From Qipengyuania sp. S6317L1 (GTDB taxonomy: Bacteria > Pseudomonadota > Alphaproteobacteria > Sphingomonadales > Sphingomonadaceae), in assembly GCF_023015615.1 (NCBI RefSeq), contig NZ_JALKAJ010000005.1, positions 124,001-188,000 of the forward strand: DNA of 64,000 nt. The letters run 5' to 3'. Of this stretch, positions 61,467 through 64,000 are shown piece by piece. The notes beneath the pieces are model-generated. The model was given only the letters and a program-made list of their open reading frames with translations. It had not been told where the DNA came from and did not search any database. The stretch's first letter is position 1; every line of letters begins with the position of its first letter. Both the position numbers and the translations under genes were made by a program.

Positions 61467-63857
61467 TTGCCGGTTAACCACCACCGCGTGAGCGACGAAA
61501 AACATCTCCCGACCCCTTCGATCGAGCAGGAATTGCCGGTTTCGGCTGTCCTTGGTCTGTCGCAAAAGGGGCAAGCCGATTGGCCGCGACTTCGCGGGTT
61601 GGAGGCGCAGGCACTCAGTCGTCTGACACTGCACCGATTTTTCGTTCACGCGATTGTCGCCCTGCTTGTCGCACACCTCTACACCCCTCTGGTCGGTCCG
61701 CTTTTCATGGGGTTGTGGCTTGGCGCTCTGGCCACGGTGCAGATTTCAGGAATGCGCTCGGACAAGCGCCAGCAATTGTACAACACGCGCCGCGGCAAGC
61801 ACACCTTGTCCAAGAACCATTCGCGCACCGCGATTGTTTCCGCGATCCTTTGGGCTGTGCCCTTGATAGGGTTCGCGCCGTTCGGTTCGGTTGAAAGCGC
61901 AGGGACCTTAATGGCTGTTATCGGCACGCTCATGGCGGGCCGGGTCTATTTTTACACCACGACCCCTCTCAACATGGTCATCGCATCGCTCATTAACGGC
62001 ATCGCAGGATGCGCGCCTTTCATCGTGATGGGCGAGTGGGCGCTTGTCACGGGCGTCGTTCTGTTCACGATCTGCACTATCCTTGGCGCGATTGAAGTGG
62101 GCCGCACTCACATGGCTGCGCGCATCGCGGAAAGCGCCATCATCGAAAAAGAAGAAGTCGTCTCTCTGCTTCTACGCGAATTTGAGGAGAACGAGGCCGA
62201 CTGGCTGTGGGAAATCGACCCGCGCCGCCGTTTGCAGTCGGTTTCGCCCCGGTTCGCTTTTGCCTTGAGTGCGACCGACAAGGAGGTTGACGGAAAACCT
62301 CTTCTTGCCCTGATTGCAGGCGACAAATGGGAGAGCGGTGATTTCCCGCCGAGCCTCCATGAGCTTGCCGAAAAGCTGCGCAATCGCGAAAATTTCTCCA
62401 ATCTTTCCGTTCAGGTTTCGATCAAGGGCGAAGAACGTTGGTGGGAGCTTTCGGGAACGCCGATCCGCGATGAACGCGGCAAATTCACAGGGTTCAGGGG
62501 CGTTGGTTCGGATGTGACCGAACAGCGCCAGTCCTCTGAAAAGATCGAATATCTCGCGCGCTATGACACGCTCACCTCGCTGCCCAATCGCCTCATGCTG
62601 ACAGAGGCTTTGGGCGATGCGCTGGATCATGCCGAACATTGGCGCTCGCGCTGCGCATTGATGATGATCGACCTTGACCGGTTCAAGGCGGTGAACGATT
62701 CGCTCGGGCACATGACCGGCGACAAATTGCTTGCCCAGGTGTCGTCGCGCCTGAAAGCTCTCATGGGAGACAATGCTGTCGTCGGGCGTCTTGGCGGCGA
62801 TGAGTTTGCAGTCGTGATCCGCGATGCGAGCGACCTGAACTATCTGCGTAGCCTCGCGCGGCGCGTTATTACGAGCCTCTCGGAACCCTATCAGGTTGAC
62901 CACCATACGCTTTATGTGGGGGCAAGTGTCGGCTCTGCGATCGGACCGCGTGACGGGCGCACCGTGGAAGAGTTGATGCGCAACGCCGACCTCGCGCTGT
63001 ACCGTGCAAAGGATGCAGGCGGGGGCGAACACTGTCGCTTTGAACCCGTCCTCCACGCCTCTGCCGAAGAACGGCGCCAGCTTGAAGCCTCCTTGCGCAA
63101 TGCCCTTGGGCTTGACGAATTCGTGCTGCACTATCAGCCGGTCGTCGATGCACGCAGCGAAAGCATTGTGAGCTTCGAGGCGCTGGTGCGCTGGAACAGT
63201 TCGGAGCACGGCTTTGTCAGCCCGGGCAAATTTATACCGCTTGCCGAGGATACCCGCCTGATCGTGCCGATTGGTCGCTGGGTGCTGCGTCAGGCGTGTT
63301 TCGAAGCGCGCAAATGGCCCGATCACGTGAAGGTCAATGTCAACGTCTCGCCAGAACAATTGCTCGAGCCCGATTTCCATCAGGAAGTGGTCGATACGCT
63401 CGCTGCAAGTGGCCTTCGCCCCGAACGCCTCGAAATCGAGGTGACGGAAAGCATTTTCCTTCGCGATGCCTCGGTTGCGCGCAACGCTCTGGAACAGGTG
63501 ATGGCGCTCGGCTGCTCAATCGCGCTTGACGATTTTGGCACCGGCTATTCCTCGCTCGGTTACCTGCGCAAGCTGCGCTTCTCGACGATCAAGGTCGACC
63601 GCACCTTCGTTCAGGGAGCATCGCAGGGCGCGAATGAAAGCCTCGCCATCATCAACGCGGTGGTCGCGATGGCGAAGAGCCTCGACATGACAACCACGGC
63701 CGAAGGCGTGGAAAGCGCCGAAGAGGCCGAGCTGATCCGCAACCTTGGCTGCGACAAGATTCAGGGTTTTTACTTCGGACGCCCGATGGCGAGCGAAGAT
63801 GCGCGAGGATTGTTCAGCAAGGACGGTTTGCCAAATCCGCGCCGCCTGCGGGCATAG
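61467..63857 (+). CDS. Membrane GGDEF-EAL protein with PAS domain
   Basis: A 796-residue cyclic-di-GMP enzyme. About five N-terminal spans (55-215) are followed by a PAS region (about 235-350; WLWEIDPRRRLQSVSPRF, GVGSDVTEQRQ). GGDEF has GRLGGDEFAVV, and EAL has SFEALVRW, EVTESIFL, DDFGTGYSSL, KVDRTFV and AEGVE. Both active motifs appear intact. The inhibitory RxxD before GGDEF is absent. It probably acts mainly as a phosphodiesterase or dual enzyme. The TTG start used could be replaced by GTG at 61488. Confidence 0.9.
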   Translation: MPVNHHRVSDEKHLPTPSIEQELPVSAVLGLSQKGQADWPRLRGLEAQALSRLTLHRFFVHAIVALLVAHLYTPLVGPLFMGLWLGALATVQISGMRSDKRQQLYNTRRGKHTLSKNHSRTAIVSAILWAVPLIGFAPFGSVESAGTLMAVIGTLMAGRVYFYTTTPLNMVIASLINGIAGCAPFIVMGEWALVTGVVLFTICTILGAIEVGRTHMAARIAESAIIEKEEVVSLLLREFEENEADWLWEIDPRRRLQSVSPRFAFALSATDKEVDGKPLLALIAGDKWESGDFPPSLHELAEKLRNRENFSNLSVQVSIKGEERWWELSGTPIRDERGKFTGFRGVGSDVTEQRQSSEKIEYLARYDTLTSLPNRLMLTEALGDALDHAEHWRSRCALMMIDLDRFKAVNDSLGHMTGDKLLAQVSSRLKALMGDNAVVGRLGGDEFAVVIRDASDLNYLRSLARRVITSLSEPYQVDHHTLYVGASVGSAIGPRDGRTVEELMRNADLALYRAKDAGGGEHCRFEPVLHASAEERRQLEASLRNALGLDEFVLHYQPVVDARSESIVSFEALVRWNSSEHGFVSPGKFIPLAEDTRLIVPIGRWVLRQACFEARKWPDHVKVNVNVSPEQLLEPDFHQEVVDTLAASGLRPERLEIEVTESIFLRDASVARNALEQVMALGCSIALDDFGTGYSSLGYLRKLRFSTIKVDRTFVQGASQGANESLAIINAVVAMAKSLDMTTTAEGVESAEEAELIRNLGCDKIQGFYFGRPMASEDARGLFSKDGLPNPRRLRA

Positions 63858-63895
63858 GCTCGCAAGGCGAAGGGCGCCACGCTCAGCCCACCGGC

Positions 63896-64000
63896 TCAAG
63901 CGGCAACGAGGGACTTCACCACGTTTTCAAACAGGGCGCGCCCGTCCTCGCCGCCAAGCGACGGGTGAGCGGCAGGTTCGATCGCGCGTTCGGGGTGAGG
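63896..64000 (-). CDS. purQ: PurQ, C-terminal end (partial)
   Basis: The frame entering from the right edge gives 34 residues before TGA. It begins PHPERAIEPAAHPSLGGEDG and ends LFENVVKSLVAA. This is the C-terminus of phosphoribosylformylglycinamidine synthase subunit PurQ. The HPE pair supplies the His and Glu of its Cys-His-Glu triad. The rest lies beyond the window. Confidence 0.85.
   Translation of the reverse strand, partial: PHPERAIEPAAHPSLGGEDGRALFENVVKSLVAA

Overview
The window is a high-GC chromosomal segment of an alphaproteobacterium. It most resembles order Sphingomonadales, and an Erythrobacter/Altererythrobacter-type genome within it. This is inferred from gene content: a short HPr kinase beside ChvG/ChvI and RapZ, a CcrM GANTC methyltransferase with GANTC sites in its own leader, a 40-residue aa3 oxidase subunit IV next to three-part transhydrogenase genes, a PEP-CTERM-like surface protein and DUF937/DUF3597 proteins. 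I see no rRNA, tRNA, insertion sequence, phage gene or CRISPR array. Coding density is about 90 percent, so this looks like core chromosome with small accessory patches.

Layout. 1-8.8 kb: a minus-strand chain chvI-chvG-hprK-rapZ-EIIA-HPr-trmH (acid/envelope signalling joined to a regulatory phosphotransferase system), divergent from pckA. 8.8-14.1 kb: a DUF937 pair, a cyclic-nucleotide-binding flavoprotein disulfide-reductase homologue without the usual CxxC, a TonB-like protein, a cluster of palindromic repeats and an alpha/beta hydrolase. 14.2-16.6 kb: two translationally coupled cysteine desulfurases and a 2Fe-2S ferredoxin behind a Fur-like box. 17.5-18.1 kb: three tandem paralogous membrane peptides of 34-35 residues, preceded by a near-perfect sigma-54-type promoter and followed by two hairpins with the same C-rich loop. 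18.1-22.3 kb: a secreted caspase-like/Sel1 protein and parC. 22.4-30.4 kb: cca, Nudix, GNAT, sugar dehydrogenase, rnhB, a Ca/Na antiporter, a RimB-like protease and rimK. 30.4-37 kb: ccrM and its regulatory region, folP, two SDR enzymes and an NtrC-like regulator with an altered GAFTGA loop. 37.2-40.7 kb: aa3 subunit IV and pnt genes.

40.7-43.9 kb: a coupled beta-helix / di-haem cytochrome / alpha-beta hydrolase operon. 44-50 kb: an Asp/Glu racemase, a striking array of overlapping hairpins, dgt, an NAD-binding protein, an ABA4-like protein, an acyl-CoA ligase and a DUF938 methyltransferase. 50-53.3 kb: two entericidin-like lipoproteins, a DMT exporter and a lone cpaF. 53.4-59.3 kb: a glycan locus with a GT4 gene facing a compact operon (GT2, GT-C, flippase-like, HprK-like kinase). 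59.5-64 kb: glmS, a GGDEF-EAL protein and the 3' end of purQ.

The candidates I consider least explained are the tandem micro-peptide locus at 17.5-18.1 kb, with its promoter and C-rich hairpin tail, and the hairpin array at 44.9 kb, whose terminator loop is also C-rich. Both could be regulatory RNA loci. Function is inference only; nothing was searched or folded by computer.
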